From NCBI RefSeq assembly GCF_017565305.1, contig NZ_JAGEKP010000024.1, forward strand, positions 186,001 through 250,000: 64,000 bases of DNA, in the 5' to 3' direction. Both the position numbers and the translations under genes were made by a program. The notes beneath the pieces are model-generated. The model saw nothing but the letters and a program-made list of their open reading frames with translations, did not search any database and was not told the origin of the DNA. Source of the stretch: Leifsonia sp. TF02-11. Lineage in GTDB: Bacteria > Actinomycetota > Actinomycetes > Actinomycetales > Microbacteriaceae. Every line of letters begins with the position of its first letter. Positions within the stretch are counted from its first letter, which is position 1. Below, piece after piece: positions 63,032-64,000 of this stretch.

Positions 63032-64000
63032 TGGAGACCCGTCACGCGTGCGTAGGCAGGAGCCTGTCTGCGGTTCCACTGCCAGCCGGCCATGCGGTGG
63101 GTGCGGACGAAAACGACCACCCACACCACGAGCAGGATGAGGCAGACGACACCGACGAAGGCGCCGCCTCCGCCCATTCCGAAGGCGATGAGCATCACGA
63201 CGAAGGTCACGATCTCGCCGACCAGGAGGCCACCGACTCCGCCCAGGGAGTGGAACTTGACGCTCTCCGCCTGTTCGGTGAGCACACGCACTTCGTCGAC
63301 GTCGTTCTGGAACTGCTTGTCGTCGATCCGCAACGAGTCGATCTTCCGAAGCGTCTCCCGCGTGGCCGCCAGCTGCGCCTCCGTGAGGATGCTCTGCGAT
63401 CCGTCGGCGAAGGTCGACCACGTGCCGGTCGCCTCGTCGAGGAGTGCCAGACCGTAGTAATAGGCGATGAGTTCCGACTGCGGCTCCTTCTCGTGCGCTT
63501 GCCGGAGCTGCCTGACACCGGTGTCGGTGTCGCCGAGAGCGGCGTTGGACACCCCGACCCCGGCCAGATAGTAGGCGTTGTCCGGCGCGAGGACGCTCGC
63601 GCGCCCGTAGGCTGCCAACGCATCTCGCCAGGAGTCGTTCTTCTTGTGCAGGTCGCCGAGCTCGGCATGGTACGGGGCTTCGTTCGGGTTCAGCCGGATA
63701 GCCTCGCTCAGCTCGAAGAGCGCGTCTTGGTCATGGTCGAGGAGCGCCGAGGACACACCGCGGAAATACCACGCCTCGGGATTCTCCGACTGCTGCGCGG
63801 TGGCCTCGCGCGCGGCGTAGTTCGCTTGGGCGGCATTGCCCTGCGACAGATACTCCAGGGTGACCTTCACCCAGTCCCGACCCCCGTCCGGCGCGGCCGG
63901 CACGCGGGCCGGTGCCTGTTCTTGAGCCGCGAGCTGCCTGTCGTAGTCCGCGCGCTTCGTCGCGTCCGTCAAGAGCGCCTCTGCGGCCGAGATGTCGCGC
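63028..64000 (-). CDS. DnaJ-domain/TPR membrane protein (5' end beyond window)
   Basis: The visible 324 codons begin in the last helices of a J domain (EALLTDATKRADYDRQL). Next comes a region of tetratricopeptide-type repeats (AAREATAQQSENPEAWYFRG; ALFELSEAIRLNPNEAPYHA; ALAAYGRASVLAPDNAYYLA), then a helical linker and two membrane helices near the C-terminus (GGLLVGEIVTFVVMLIAFGM; GVVCLILLVVWVVVFV) and a basic tail. It should recruit an Hsp70 to a membrane site and bind client proteins by its TPRs. The HPD motif lies outside the window. Overlaps the GrpE-like gene by 4 bases. Confidence 0.82.
   Translation of the reverse strand, partial: RDISAAEALLTDATKRADYDRQLAAQEQAPARVPAAPDGGRDWVKVTLEYLSQGNAAQANYAAREATAQQSENPEAWYFRGVSSALLDHDQDALFELSEAIRLNPNEAPYHAELGDLHKKNDSWRDALAAYGRASVLAPDNAYYLAGVGVSNAALGDTDTGVRQLRQAHEKEPQSELIAYYYGLALLDEATGTWSTFADGSQSILTEAQLAATRETLRKIDSLRIDDKQFQNDVDEVRVLTEQAESVKFHSLGGVGGLLVGEIVTFVVMLIAFGMGGGGAFVGVVCLILLVVWVVVFVRTHRMAGWQWNRRQAPAYARVTGLQ

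Noticed and set aside
55160-64000. Recent horizontal acquisition judged from base composition
   Set aside because: GC content and codon use look much like the rest by eye, and no integrase, tRNA or att-like repeat is seen at the borders, so transfer cannot be claimed without computed statistics.

Overview
The window looks like chromosome of a high-GC Gram-positive actinobacterium, most likely a member of the Microbacteriaceae (Leifsonia-like). The base is inference: GC is very high throughout, GTG starts and 4-base ATGA/GTGA gene overlaps are common, some genes appear leaderless, there is a thiD-tenA fusion, a leuA leader of actinobacterial type, and three sugar ABC importers that lack their own ATPase gene. 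I saw no tRNA, rRNA, insertion sequence or CRISPR array, and no gap above 300 bases without a gene.

Left part (1-7.2 kb): the end of a dehydrogenase E1-alpha gene and a divergent TetR regulator sharing an inverted repeat; then a TPP riboswitch in front of a thiazole/pyrimidine salvage operon (thiM, thiE, thiD-tenA fusion); then leuA, read the other way, with a leucine-rich leader peptide and hairpin and a divergent FadR-type GntR gene.

Sugar region 1 (7.3-26.9 kb): on the minus strand, a FadR-type regulator, an enolase-superfamily sugar-acid dehydratase, an ABC importer (binding protein and two permeases), an esterase and a TAT-exported beta-helix protein. Divergent on the plus strand are two Gfo/Idh/MocA oxidoreductases and a GH36 alpha-galactosidase. 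The same operator core (TATCAGATA or TATCTGATA) lies inside both divergent promoters. After a terminator come an IclR regulator and a minus-strand set (ArsR-like regulator, SMP-30 lactonase, FAH-type hydrolase, Zn alcohol dehydrogenase, SDR) plus a divergent FAD/FeS 2-hydroxyacid dehydrogenase. With the dehydratase these would supply every step of a non-phosphorylative diketo-hydrolase route for a sugar or deoxysugar.

Sugar region 2 (27.0-39.3 kb): a LacI regulator with three matching operator sites, an ABC importer, a YesL-like membrane protein, an esterase, a GHL6/GH42-like hydrolase, a second and very similar LacI protein, a fucose-isomerase-like protein and an FGGY kinase, mostly translationally coupled.

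Sugar region 3 (39.3-48.4 kb): an amino-sugar locus with ABC importer, NanE epimerase and ROK kinase, a divergent HutC-type GntR regulator, a DUF4127 protein and a secreted DUF4434/FN3/discoidin protein. DasR-like operators (TGGTGTACTCCA) stand before the importer and before the secreted protein. Between 48.4 and 55.1 kb lie a DUF2090 protein, a DUF1003 membrane protein, a TetR regulator, a GH2 beta-galactosidase and its MFS transporter.

Right end (55.2-64.0 kb): the most unusual part. One minus-strand run, mostly with overlapping genes, encodes a DnaJ/TPR membrane protein (cut by the window end), a GrpE-like factor, an FtsK/EccC-like ATPase, a coiled-coil tail-anchored protein, a WXG100-like small helical protein, a toxin with a helical N-terminus and a papain-fold (glutamine-deamidase type) C-terminus, a small probable immunity protein, and finally a NACHT/STAND NTPase. 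I read this as a chaperone-linked type VII-like export system carrying a toxin-immunity pair and flanked by a putative defence NTPase. That reading is inference from gene order and motifs.
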